Shown piece after piece: positions 32,233-42,116 of a stretch of 42,530 nt of DNA. The translations under genes and the position numbers were made by a program. Every line of letters starts with the position of its first letter. The first letter of the stretch is position 1. The stretch is from Hypsibius dujardini (lineage: Eukaryota > Tardigrada > Eutardigrada > Parachela > Hypsibiidae), in NCBI GenBank assembly GCA_001579985.1, contig LRSR01013076.1, positions 1 to 42,530 on the forward strand. Direction: 5' to 3'. A model generated the notes under the pieces. The model was not told where the DNA came from. It did not search any database and saw only the letters and a list, made by a program, of their open reading frames with translations.

Positions 32233-32475
32233 CTTCTCCTGAAGTTTTCCACCAGCCGCTTCAAATTCAAGCTTGTATTTGATGAGTCGCGACTTTAAAA
32301 GTCCCAGATGTTTCTCCGTTGCTGGAAAAAATGGAATCAAGTTCAAAGCACAAGGAGAAAACACACCCAGATTCGATTTTTTGGAAACGCGAATCTGAAA
32401 AATACCTTTATTTTTCTGCGTTCGCGATATTTCCTTCTCGATCTCAGCAATCTTCTCCTCCAACCCCATTATCAT
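32233..32475 (-). CDS. DRG2-like N-terminal exons spliced in frame to TCF25
   Basis: Two exons, complement(join(32233..32321,32406..32475)), encode MIMGLEEKIAEIEKEISR, then TQKNKATEKHLGLLKSRL, then IKYKLEFEAAGGKLQEK. This is the conserved N-terminal helical segment of DRG2 GTPases (human begins MGILEKISEIEKEI and continues TQKNKATEYHLGLLKAKLAKY). The first join is phase 1 (donor GTATTT, acceptor TTTCCAG). The second exon ends at AAG with donor GTGAGA in phase 0, exactly the phase required by the TCF25 acceptor at 31473. The rest of DRG2 (the GTPase motif GFPSVGKS, the TGS domain) is absent from the window. Start may be the ATG at 32475 or 32469, giving 773 or 771 residues for the joined product. 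Alternatives are a truncated DRG2 relic, or an assembly or rearrangement junction. Confidence 0.72.
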
Positions 32476-33185
32476 CTATTTAAAAGCAGCAAAATAATAA
32501 AAAAATTCACTCTGTGACTCTCGCGGAAAAATGGCTGATGAAAATTGAGACGGGAAAGATACGAAAACATGTCTTCATCAGCTGTTGCTGAATGTTCGTT
32601 TCCTGTTGCTGAATGTTCGTTTCCTGTTCCCGACTTGTTCCTTGTTTGTTCCTGTTTATTCTCTTGTTCGAACGTTGACGTTCGTGCGTGACGTTGACGT
32701 GCGTGACGTTTTCGCAGTTGCTGGAGACTTTATCGTCTCTGTTCTCCACATTTTCGCAGTTCGCCACCTTTTTGCAGTTGTTCGCGAAAGTGCGCAGCAG
32801 TTGCTCGCGACTTCCGCTTGAGCTGGTTCGCCGTTGGTCCTTCCTGCCTTGCTCATTGTTCCATGCTAAATAGGTCCAGAGTCCGCACATAGAAAGCAAC
32901 TATCTCGCAAAAGGGAAACGGCGTAATGCTACTACGGCCGCTCATTAATGGGACGGAGAAAATCCCTGCTGATTTATCGGTTGATTTTAACATGGCTCCG
33001 AATTAAAATTTGCGTCATTTTTGCATTCGTCAGCGGTGTTTTTCTTGCATCAGCTTTCGCACTTTTACTTCCTTCCGCAACACATTTAATTCCCTTGATT
33101 CGCTGTCAGTTCAAACTTATTTTACCTTCCTTTCACAGTGAGTAATAAACAGTCTCCTCGGGAGTAGAGGGAAAAGCAAAAAAAC
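32476..33185. promoter_or_regulatory. Divergent control region between DRG2-TCF25 and AARS1
   Basis: 710 bp separate the two start codons. It contains a tandem 21-bp repeat (TTGCTGAATGTTCGTTTCCT core) at about 32583-32625, four TGACGT hexamers at 32676-32709 and TGATGAAAA at 32536-32544, which fits the ATF4-type TGATGxAAx pattern. A splice-acceptor-like TTTCACAG ends at 33138, 47 nt upstream of the AARS1 ATG. No TATA box is seen. Confidence 0.55.
32676..32709 (+). promoter_or_regulatory. Cluster of four TGACGT hexamers
   Basis: TGACGT at 32676, 32689, 32695 and 32704, all on the plus strand. This is the half-site core for bZIP factors of the CREB/ATF and XBP1 type. One copy extends to TGACGTGCG. 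Confidence 0.55.
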
Positions 33186-35092
33186 ATGCCGGAAATTACC
33201 ACCGCAAAAGATGTCCGCCAAGCGTTCATCGACTTCTTCGTCGGCAAACAGCATACCTACTGGCACTCCTCCTCGGTGGTGCCGCTGGATGATCCGACCC
33301 TGCTCTTCACCAACGCCGGGATGAATCAGGTACGCGGGGGAGGTGATGGAATGGCCGAGAAAGCTCGGGGAACCTTGACGGTCAAGTTAGTCAATCAAGC
33401 CAATCAATCAATGTGAATACAGTTCGTTTGCAATCAATCAACAATCAACCAAAAAATTCTCTGTAGATGTAGTCCACTGATAATTTGGATCAGTAGATTT
33501 TTCTAGTTTTTTTCCCTCTTATCTACATTTGCCAGTACTAAATGATTTGCATGTGACGATGCGTTTTTAGTGGATTAATCACTTGTTGAAATACTAGGGA
33601 AACTGAGGAAAATTTATTTAGCATTGATCTAAGCAAGTTAATATATCAATCAACCAGCCACTTGTGTGATTGTGTTTGATTGGCTAAATATATCAATCAA
33701 CTGGCCACTTGTGTGATTGTGTTTGATTGGGTAAAAATATCAATCAACCAGCCACTTTTGTGCTTGTATTTGATTGGCTAAATATATCAATCAACTGGCC
33801 ACTTGTGTGATTGTGTTTGATTGGGTAAATATATCAATCAACTGGCCACTTGTGTGCTTGTATTTGATTGGGTAAATATATCAGTCAATCATGTGTTTTT
33901 TTCAGTACAAGCCGATCTTCCTCGGCACCGTGGCGCCGAACAGCGACATGTCTCGTCTGGTGCGCGCCGTCAACAGCCAGAAGTGCATCCGCGCCGGCGG
34001 GAAGCACAACGATCTGGATGATGTGGGGAAGGACGTCTACCATCATACGTTCTTTGAGATGCTGGGCACTTGGTCCTTCGGTGACTATTTCAAGGTTGGT
34101 TGTGTGCAAAATCCAAATCGGATGTATAGCTTTTTTAAGTAAATCTAGATTGTTCTAATTAATTAATAGTATTTAAATATTAAATAATTATCTAAATATC
34201 AAATATTAATATTAGTTTTGTTACAAGTCTATTAAATATATGTGAATAAATACGTATTATCATTATTATTAAATAAATAATCAAGCTAATTAATTGTAAA
34301 AATAATCAAAGTATTGAATGCTTAATAATTCATTTGATTATTTATTTAGATTATATTTTATAGAAAGAGGCCGCCGCGTGGGCCTGGGAATTTTTGACGT
34401 CCTACCTCGGACTGGACAAGGACCGTCTCTACGTCACGTATTTCGGTGGGAAGGAGGAGCTAGGACTGAAACCGGATGAAGAGTGCCGCGATATTTGGCT
34501 CGGCCTGGGGTAAGAGTAAGAAGTCATCTCGGGGAAGATCCTTCGTTGGTCAATCAGAGAATTGATTGATTGATTGCTTTTTCCGTTGTTCCTTTGTTCA
34601 GATTGCCAGCTCATCGCGTCATCCCTTTTCCCATGAAGGAGAACTTTTGGGAGATGGGCGAGACCGGGCCTTGCGGGCCTTGCACTGAAATCCACTTTGA
34701 CCGCATTGGAAACCGTGACGCATCCGCTTTGGTGAACCAGGACGATCCGGACGTCTTAGAAATCTGGAATCTCGTCTTCATCCAATTCAACCGGTAGGAC
34801 TGCAAAATTGCTTTCTTACCTCCCATTTCTCATGCCCAATTCAGTTTGCTTTGGATTCTCTAGAGAGCAGGACGGCTCGTTGACGTCACTGCCGCGGAAG
34901 CACATCGACACCGGCATGGGCTTTGAGCGTCTCGTCTCCGTCTGCCAGAATAAGCGCTCCAATTACGACACTGACGTTTTCGTGCCGATTTTCAGTGCCA
35001 TCGAACGGGTACGTTCGAGTTCTCTCTGCTTGTCGATCCAAAATCCAGAGAGAGAAATCCACTCATGGATACAGGCAGGCAGGCAGGCAGGC

Positions 35093-35129
<37 letters not shown>

Positions 35130-37600
35130 GGCAGACAGGCAGACAGGCAGACAGGCAGGCAGGCAGGCAGGCAGACAGACAGGCAGACAGACAGACAAAT
35201 AAATAGACAAATAGACAATAAGATTTGCAAAAGACACGAGAATCAGACATATAGAACCTAGACAGTTCTTATATAGGAAGTTGATCTTCTCTTTCAGGGA
35301 ACGAATTCGCGGCCATATACCGGGAAGATTGGCGCCGATGACAAGGACAAGATGGACATGGCCTACCGCGTAGTGGCCGATCATATTCGCACACTGGTCA
35401 TTGCTTTGTCCGATGGCGGTCGACCGGACAACGTCGGCAGAGGGTACAACAGCGAGAAATGGTAGAAGATTGCAGTTTTGGGGCTTTATTTGTTATTGTG
35501 TATCTAGTTACGTTCTTCGTCGGATTCTGCGACGCGCTATTCGCTACTCTTCCGAGAAGCTGAACGCCAAACCCGGTTTCTTGAGCAGCTTGGTGCCACA
35601 AGTGATTGAACTGCTCGGTGATGCGTTCCCGGAAGTAAAAAAAGACCCGCAGTCGGTACGGACAGCAGAGGCACCGTCTTGTCTGACTGTCGGTTTGATC
35701 GTCTGTCTCTTTGTCCGCCTGTGTAAAGTTTTGCATCACATTTGTTTTTCAAGCCATTTGAGACTGCATCGCGGTATCTGTGGGGTCGGCATTCAATCTG
35801 ATTCCCACTCGTAAACGGTGCTAGATTGATTCTCAAATCATCGTTAAGGTGCCATCATTTCATGGTGGCATCTTTGGTATTTAATGAGAACATTTCGTCT
35901 GTCACCTTGCTGTTCCTTTGTTTGACTTCTTATTTGCATATCTTTTGGCCTGGCTTTAACCCTGTGTCTGTCTTTGTTTTTCTGGCTGTTTGTTTATCTA
36001 TTGAGCAGCCAGTCTCTAGATCTGTCGGCCTGTCTGTCCGTCAGTCTGTCTGTCTGGCTGTCTGGCTGTCTGACTGTCTCTCCGTCTGTCTTTGTCTGTC
36101 TGTCTTTGTCTGTCTGCCTGCCTGCCTGTCCGTGTCTTTCCTGACGGCAGCCTTCGCTCTCTACTAATTTGTTCTGATTTTTTGTTCTGATAGGTGATGC
36201 ATATTATTGATGAAGAGGAGACCCAGTTCCTCCGTACCCTCATCCGCGGTCGCCGCCTCCTCGAACGAACCATCGCCCAGATGGGTGACAGCAAGACCCT
36301 CCCTGGTGAGACCGCTTGGCGTCTCTACGACACCTACGGCTTCCCCATCGATCTGACTCAGCTGATGGCCGATGAGCGCGACCTGGCCGTCGACATGGTC
36401 GGCTACGAAGAGGCGAAGAAGCGCTCGCATCTTCTTTCACAGGTAACATATTCCTCTCCAAAACAACAGGACTTTCAAGGGAACCTGGAACGGATTGAAT
36501 GAATTCCATAGGAAGTGAAATTGATCTATTCCATTTCCAATGGAGTTTCCCTTCATTCCACTTGGGTGAGATTTAAGTTTTATTTCTACTTCTGCTCGCA
36601 GGCTCAATCGGCCGTCGGAATTGCCAAGTTGGATTTGGACGTACATGCCATAGGGGCGCTGAAGGATCGCGGTGTGCCGGTGACGGATGAGCGACCGAAG
36701 TACGACTACAAATCCACACAGGACGGTCAGCCCGCAGACGATCGTTATCACTTCGCTGCGTGTAGTGGGACCATCTTGGCGCTGCGGGTAGAGAAGGGCT
36801 TTGTGGAGGATGTTCATGGTGGGGAGTGTGGTATCATTCTGGATCGCAGCAATTTCTACGCCGAACAGGGCGGGCAGATCTTCGACGAGGGCTACATGAC
36901 GCTGGCTAACAACGAGGTCTGTTGACAGAGTAGGACTTAAGGCAAATTGTCATACAGTCAGACCGATAAGGCAGATAGTTGCCCCTGCGGACAGGCAGGC
37001 AGACAGACAGACGGACAGAGAGACAGACCTGTTATTTTATTTTTCCTTTACAGGAGGTTGAATTCCAAGTGACCAACGTACAAGTCCGTGGTGGATACAT
37101 TATTCACACCGGCAAGCTGGATGGTGCCCTGAAAGTCGGCGACAAATTGAATCTTTTTATCGACGAGGTAAAAAATTATTTGGTTTGGTTTTTTTTTTGT
37201 CCTCGAGTGTGTTCACCATTACAAGTTGTATCATGGGTAGTTCACTTTTCCTCAAACAGACTCGCCGAAAGCTGATCATGAACAACCACACTGGCACACA
37301 CATTCTCAACTTTGCCCTGCGCAAGGTCTTGGCCGGAAAAGAGGCCGATCAGCGCGGCTCCTTGGTCGCTCCCGATCGGCTGCGCTTCGATTTCGCTTGC
37401 AACGCCGCGATGACGATTCCTGAGGTGAAGGAGACGGAGGCCATCACCCAGCAGGTGGTGCAGAAGAATGAGGAGGTGTATGCCAAGTACGCCTCGTTGG
37501 CGGATGCCAAGCATATTCAGGGACTTCGTGCCATCTTCGATGAAGTATGAGCGCATTTTGGTGCTGGGCGCTACAGCAAAAAATTTAACAGACGGGCGGG

Positions 37601-37655
<55 letters not shown>

Positions 37656-39021
37656 ACAGACAGACAGACAGACAGACAAGCAGGCAGGCAGGCAGAGAGC
37701 TAGTTTTAACCAGGTGCACAAGTCAGTGTTTGTCTCGTTTGCTTAGACTTATCCCGACCCGGTGCGCATCATCAGTGTGGGAGTCCCGGTGGACGAGCTG
37801 CTCCTAAAGCCCAACGACGGCCTCGGCTTCAACACCTCTGTGGAATTCTGCGGCGGTACACACCTTCTCCGGAGTGGTCACATCGGGGACTTTGTCATTG
37901 TTAGTGAAGAGGCCATTGCTAAGGGCATTCGCCGAATCGTTGCCCTGACCGGGCCGGAAGCGCGTAACGCCATCCAACGGAGCGACGCCTTCCAGGTTGG
38001 TCTTGTAAAATTTGCTTAATATTTTATCATATTAAAGTTCATAAAAATACAAGTTGATATTTGAAGTCATATTTTCGTTTTTTTGTTTGTTCCAAATATT
38101 TGAATTGAGTGTTACGGCATTTTATTTAAATTCTTGTTTTGCAGCGTATAAAACAAGTTTTATTTTAATTTAAAACAGCATTTCTGATAGTATTAGGTTT
38201 TAATTAAAATATGTTCAATTAACTAACTTTGCCGGTGGCTGAAATTTTCAATGTATTTTGGATTTATTTAAAATTGATACTGTTTGCAGGCTAAGGTGGA
38301 TCACGTGAAGCAGACTTTGAAGAGCGGCCAGTATGTCCATAAGACACTGTTGAAGGAGCTCAACGACGCCGCGGAAGAGGTTGCCCAGGCGGTGATCCCG
38401 GCTTGGCGAAAGGACGCTCTACGTACGGAACTGAATACGGCCAAGAAAGAGATTGATTCGTTGGATAAGGCTGCCAAGGCCGCCAAGGCTGCGCTGGTCA
38501 ATGAGAAGGCGAAGGAGATCGTGGAGCGGGATCCGGGGCAGAAGATCTTTGTGCTGCAACTGGATGCTGGAGGCAACGCCAAGGCTTTGGACGGAGCTGT
38601 CAAGGTTGGTGGGTGTTGGAAGTCTCTCTGTTTGTCTGTCTGTCTGCCTGCCTGCCTGTCTATCTGTCTGTCTGCCTCTCTGTCTCTCTGTTTGTTCGTC
38701 TGTCTTTTTGTCTGTCTGTTTGTCTGTCTGTCTGATTTGTTTCCTTTGTTTAATTAGGTGATGCGCCAAGTCGCTCCTGATGCTGCGATTCTGCTCTTTA
38801 CTGCGGACGAGGACGAGGGCAAAGTTCTGGTGCTCGCTTCCGTCACGGACGGCATAGTGGCCAAGGGATTGAAAGCCAGCGAATGGATCCAGCAAGTCAG
38901 TGTGGCCATCAACGGCAAAGGCGGAGGTAAGGACCTGAACGCCCAGGCTGTCGGGACGAACGTCCGAGGAGTCGCGGAAGGCCTGGAGCTGGCCAAGAAA
39001 TTTGCGGAGGGAAAACTGTGA
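33186..39021 (+). CDS. AARS1: Alanyl-tRNA synthetase, cytosolic
   Basis: Charges tRNA-Ala with alanine (class II synthetase with editing domain). Coding is join(33186..33329,33906..34094,34364..34509,34602..34793,34864..35008,35298..35443,35508..35655,36194..36442,36602..36916,37054..37167,37260..37544,37747..37995,38290..38604,38758..39021); 14 exons, all in frame, 966 residues (human 968). The aminoacylation domain shows [41 protein letters not shown] and DTGMGFERL. The editing domain has the HxxxH motif HTGTH (606-610) and FCGGTH (725-730), the metal and substrate ligands. The C-terminal C-Ala region ends with GKGGGKD. No mitochondrial presequence is seen, consistent with a cytosolic enzyme. 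Introns 5, 7, 9, 11 and 13 hold GACA, TGTC, GACA, GGCA/GACA and TGTC tracts. Intron 1 holds a 47-bp minisatellite. Confidence 0.98.
33641..33888. repeat. 47-bp minisatellite, five copies, AARS1 intron 1
   Basis: Units read ATATATCAATCAAC, then TGGCCACTTGTGTGATTGTG, then TTTGATTGGGTAA, with alternating CTGGCC and CCAGCC variants. The array ends about 20 nt before the acceptor of exon 2. Confidence 0.92.
35073..35215. repeat. GGCA/GACA tract, AARS1 intron 5
   Basis: Near-perfect alternation of GGCA and GACA blocks. Confidence 0.9.
36020..36135. repeat. TGTC tract, AARS1 intron 7
   Basis: Imperfect TGTC/TGGC/TGCC tetranucleotides, complementary to the tract of intron 5. Confidence 0.85.
37590..37695. 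repeat. (GGCA)n then (GACA)n, AARS1 intron 11
   Basis: Long GGCA run of about 17 units, then six GACA units, then GGCA again. Confidence 0.92.
38625..38740. repeat. TGTC tract, AARS1 intron 13
   Basis: TGTC with TGCC and TGTT variants, complementary to the tract in intron 11. Confidence 0.88.
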
Positions 39022-39178
39022 AATAGAACGGTGGCTGTGGCGTCTGAGAGGCTTTTCTGATTGTCATTTTTTCTCATTCATTCGATTTGCCGGAGGTGCG
39101 CATGCATGTCTTCATTCTTGTCGCTGCTCTTGTACTTTCTTTTAATTGTTCGGTGTGCTATAGATGTATGAAATTACG

Positions 39179-39188
39179 AATAAATAAA
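39179..39188 (+). terminator. AARS1 polyadenylation signal
   Basis: Two overlapping AATAAA hexamers about 160 nt after the AARS1 stop codon; GT-rich sequence follows. This is the only clear AATAAA I found just behind a stop in this window. Confidence 0.7.
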
Positions 39189-39279
39189 AGGAAAATACCT
39201 ACTTCGTGGTATGATACTGGTTTACAGTTAGCGATTCCCAAAATGAATGTCATTACGACACACTAAACCTCCCGTCTGT

Positions 39280-39457
39280 CAGTCTGTCTGCCTACCTTCC
39301 TGTCTACTTGTTTGTCTGCATCTGTTTGTGTGTCTGGCTGCCTGTATGTCTGTCTATCTTGTCTGTATATCAGTCTGTATGCCTGCCTGTCTCTCTGTCT
39401 GCATGTTTGTCTATCGATTTGCCTGTCCGTTTGTTTGTCTGTTCGTCTACTTATAAC

Positions 39458-39496
<39 letters not shown>

Positions 39497-39535
39497 TTAC
39501 CTGCTTACCTGCCTGCCATTCTGCTTGACTGTTTG
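39280..39535. repeat. TGTC tract 3' of AARS1
   Basis: Imperfect, with a perfect (CTGT)n core at about 39457-39494. Confidence 0.88.
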
Positions 39536-39773
39536 AGCCCACCCTGTCTCGATGGTTGGTCACGCGATTGCAATCCCGTTTTCGGACTTATCACATGACA
39601 TATCCGGGGCCCTGTTGAGCAAAATTAGGTGACGTCGGTGGACGAGTCAGAATTAAGGGCTGGATAATTATGCGGTGAAGATCAACAAGATACGGACGTT
39701 TTGGGAGGCCACCGCAGACCTCGCGTCAGAAAGGATGTTGGGCACAGAAGGTATTGGTGATTTAAGTGGGATT

Positions 39774-40065
39774 TATAAAGGCCGCATCCTAATCAGCCTA
39801 ATTTCATTCATTATTTCAGAGTCTCTCTTGGCTACTTGGGTACTCCCGCGTTTCACCGCCATCCGCTCACGACATGGCGGTCACTTCCGGCAATGACATC
39901 GTTACTGCTCCGGACGTCGCGAAAATCCGTGTCCAATCAGACTTTAATAGCCGCTGCTACACCGACGCGGATTGCCGACAGCAACGATACTGCATCTCGT
40001 CCGGTTACTGTCACAACCGCTTCTTAACGTTTTTTCATCACGTTTTTCTTCATGTCAATTTGTAA
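39774..40065 (+). CDS. Possible small cysteine-rich ORF with TATA box
   Basis: An ATG in good context (purine at -3, G at +4) at 39874 opens 63 codons ending at 40065. The sequence contains CYTDADCRQQRYCISSGYC, an evenly spaced C-x5-C-x5-C-x5-C array resembling small disulfide domains of secreted invertebrate proteins. No signal peptide is present, which argues against a complete secreted protein. A TATAAAG at 39774-39780 lies about 100 bp upstream. It is wedged between the convergent 3' ends of AARS1 and HERPUD. It could be a gene, a decayed exon or chance. Confidence 0.3.
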
Positions 40066-40134
40066 TTCGCAGCTAAGTTTTCTGGTCTTTGGTTTTGCCC
40101 TTGCGGGTTCTCGGCACAGAAGGAGCCAGGCCCC

Positions 40135-40166
<32 letters not shown>

Positions 40167-40454
40167 CTTGATTGGATTTCTCAGCTTGCAGTTGAAACGT
40201 GAACTGAAAAAACGTGACTTCCAGCTCCGACTTGCACTCTCTTTTTGCACTCGCAAAAGCGGAAACTTAAGATCCACCGCAGCAATAACGCCTTGCCGAA
40301 GGAAAATGATTAGTCTCATCTCTCTATACAAGGAAAAAACAAAACCAACATCGCGTCGTCGTCGATCAGACACCATATTTGGGGATAAAACGCGAAGCTT
40401 GACCAGAAAGTAATCCAAAATATACACCACCCCACAACTAAACCAAACAACTAA

Positions 40455-42116
40455 TCACGCCGCAATTCCATTCAAATCCGGCACGAGAGAAGTGATGAAG
40501 CCCACCACCAAGCTCAAAACAGTCGTGAGGAGTCCGGCTTCCGGTTCCGCGGGAGGAGGAGCCTCGCCGGGTTGTGCGACGTTCTGGACGTTCTCCCCGG
40601 CACCTGCCCCTTCCCCAGCTACGGGGACGGCCCTCTCGGCCGGTGGTACGACGGGAGCAGCAGCTGCGGCTGCGGCTTCCGCGTTCCTCCGCAGCTGGCG
40701 CTCCCGCCAGCGTCGAAAGTCCCGGAGGGTGTTGAAGAAGAGAAAGACACTCAGCATGGTGAAGACGGAGAAGAACCGCGTCGCCGAGGAGGAGAGGTAG
40801 ACCACGAAAAGGAGCGCGCACAGACGGAACCCAATGTAGACGTAGTCGAAGGCGTCGCGTTGGTCTCCCGCGTCGTTTTCGGCGCCGCCGTGAGCGTTGA
40901 CGACGACTTGCGGGTCGCGAGCTGCGGGAGCTTCGGGAGCTCTGCCGTTGTGGTTGTGGATGTGTTGGGCGTCTCCGAAGCCGGCCGGCTGGGGATTCAT
41001 CTGGAGGAGGTTGGCTTGGCCGGGCGTCATGTTGTGGAGGAGGTGGGGAAAATGGGGCGCTTGGTGGTGGTGCAACATGGCGGGATTCAAGTGGTGGTAC
41101 TGACTGTAACGAGACTGTGCATCAATCAAGCAATCAAGTGATCAATGATGCGAAATCCCTAATCCAACACGCATGTGAATCAATCATCAACCGCCTGTTG
41201 ACACAATCAATCAATCAACTGACTTCCTTATCGGTCTTGGCATTGACGCACCTATACATGTACTGCTGCAGGTATGCCTGATAACTCTGGTAGTACTGCG
41301 CCATGTGGTTCGGATCAAAGTTCATCGACGCTGCCGGCGCCATCCACGGGTTAACGTAGGCGGCGGATGTCGCGGACTGCGGGACATTCCGATGGTGCAG
41401 TCCCTCAGACAAAGTTTCCACTTCCGGTATGGATGCTATCGGTGACGGGATCGATGCAGCAGGCTTGCAGACGAGGTGAACGACAGGACAGGATCCCGGC
41501 TCGACCTAGAATGGAAAAATCATCAGTTGATTGATTGATTAGCCGGACGGAACGCCGTCGGCTCGAATTGGTCGGTTAACGGTTCGGTCCGGCTCAAACG
41601 TCCTCACTGATTCCCCAATGTGCAATTAGGCATTTGATTGACTGATTGATCATGCTTAAAAATGAATCACATTTAATTACTGTTCATTGCAATTGATCGG
41701 TTGATTTGACACGGCTCCGTTTTGTGGCTAACGGGTCGGATAATTCAACAGTTCGGTTCGAGCCGACCGACCAAGACAAAACAACAACAAAACCATCTGT
41801 CTTCCTTACCGATCGGAAGCACTCTTTCAGCAGGCGCCCATCCGCCAAAAGACTTCCGGAAAATATTAGACGTTGATCATCCGGATTCTGGAAAAAAATT
41901 TCGTCAGAAAAGATAAAACATTTTTTGGGGCGTCTTCGACGGATTTTCCTTCCTCCTCTCTCTCACCGTCTTCTTCGGCAGCACCTCCGAGAGACGCTGC
42001 TTCAGCTGTCTGACCGTCCAGCTGGCGGGGATCTCCACGGTTAGATCCTCCTTTCCGTCCGCGGAGAGGGGCGTCTTCACCAGCACCTTCTGCAGCATTC
42101 CCGCGGGGGTGTCCAT
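40455..42116 (-). CDS. HERPUD: HERPUD-like ER membrane ubiquitin-like protein
   Basis: An ERAD component of the HERP family in the endoplasmic reticulum membrane. Coding is complement(join(40455..41103,41252..41505,41810..41887,41967..42116)), 376 residues (human HERPUD1 391, HERPUD2 406). The N-terminal ubiquitin-like domain (about 7-90) includes LTVEIPASWTVRQLKQRL and the signature PDDQRLIFSGSLL, ending with VVHLVCK. The middle is rich in Gln, His, Tyr and Pro (SQYHHLNP, NPWMAP). A hydrophobic hairpin at about 248-286 (YVYIGFRLCALLFVVYLSSS, then FFSVFTMLSVFLFF) is the membrane anchor, followed by a polyalanine and proline-rich tail. All joins are in frame; the exon 4 acceptor GTTACAG was chosen because the nearer GCACAG gives the wrong phase. 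I cannot separate HERPUD1 from HERPUD2. Confidence 0.93.
41110..41225. repeat. CAAT tracts, HERPUD intron 3
   Basis: Several CAATCAA runs fill this short intron, ATTG in the HERPUD sense. Confidence 0.7.

Noticed and set aside
32507-32899. Minus-strand frame as an alternative TCF25 first exon
   Set aside because: Its QQQETN repeats reflect the 21-bp tandem repeat and there is no resemblance to a TCF25 N-terminus.
32948-33145. Hydrophobic 65-residue frame upstream of AARS1
   Set aside because: It ends before and out of continuity with the AARS1 ATG, no splice donor links them, and cytosolic AARS1 needs no leader.
33641-33888. Regular 47-bp array resembling a CRISPR
   Set aside because: It lacks unique spacers, lies in an AARS1 intron and is a minisatellite in a eukaryotic genome.
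40492-41141. Plus-strand open frames opposite HERPUD exon 4
   Set aside because: Antisense shadows of the GC-rich alanine/proline coding sequence.
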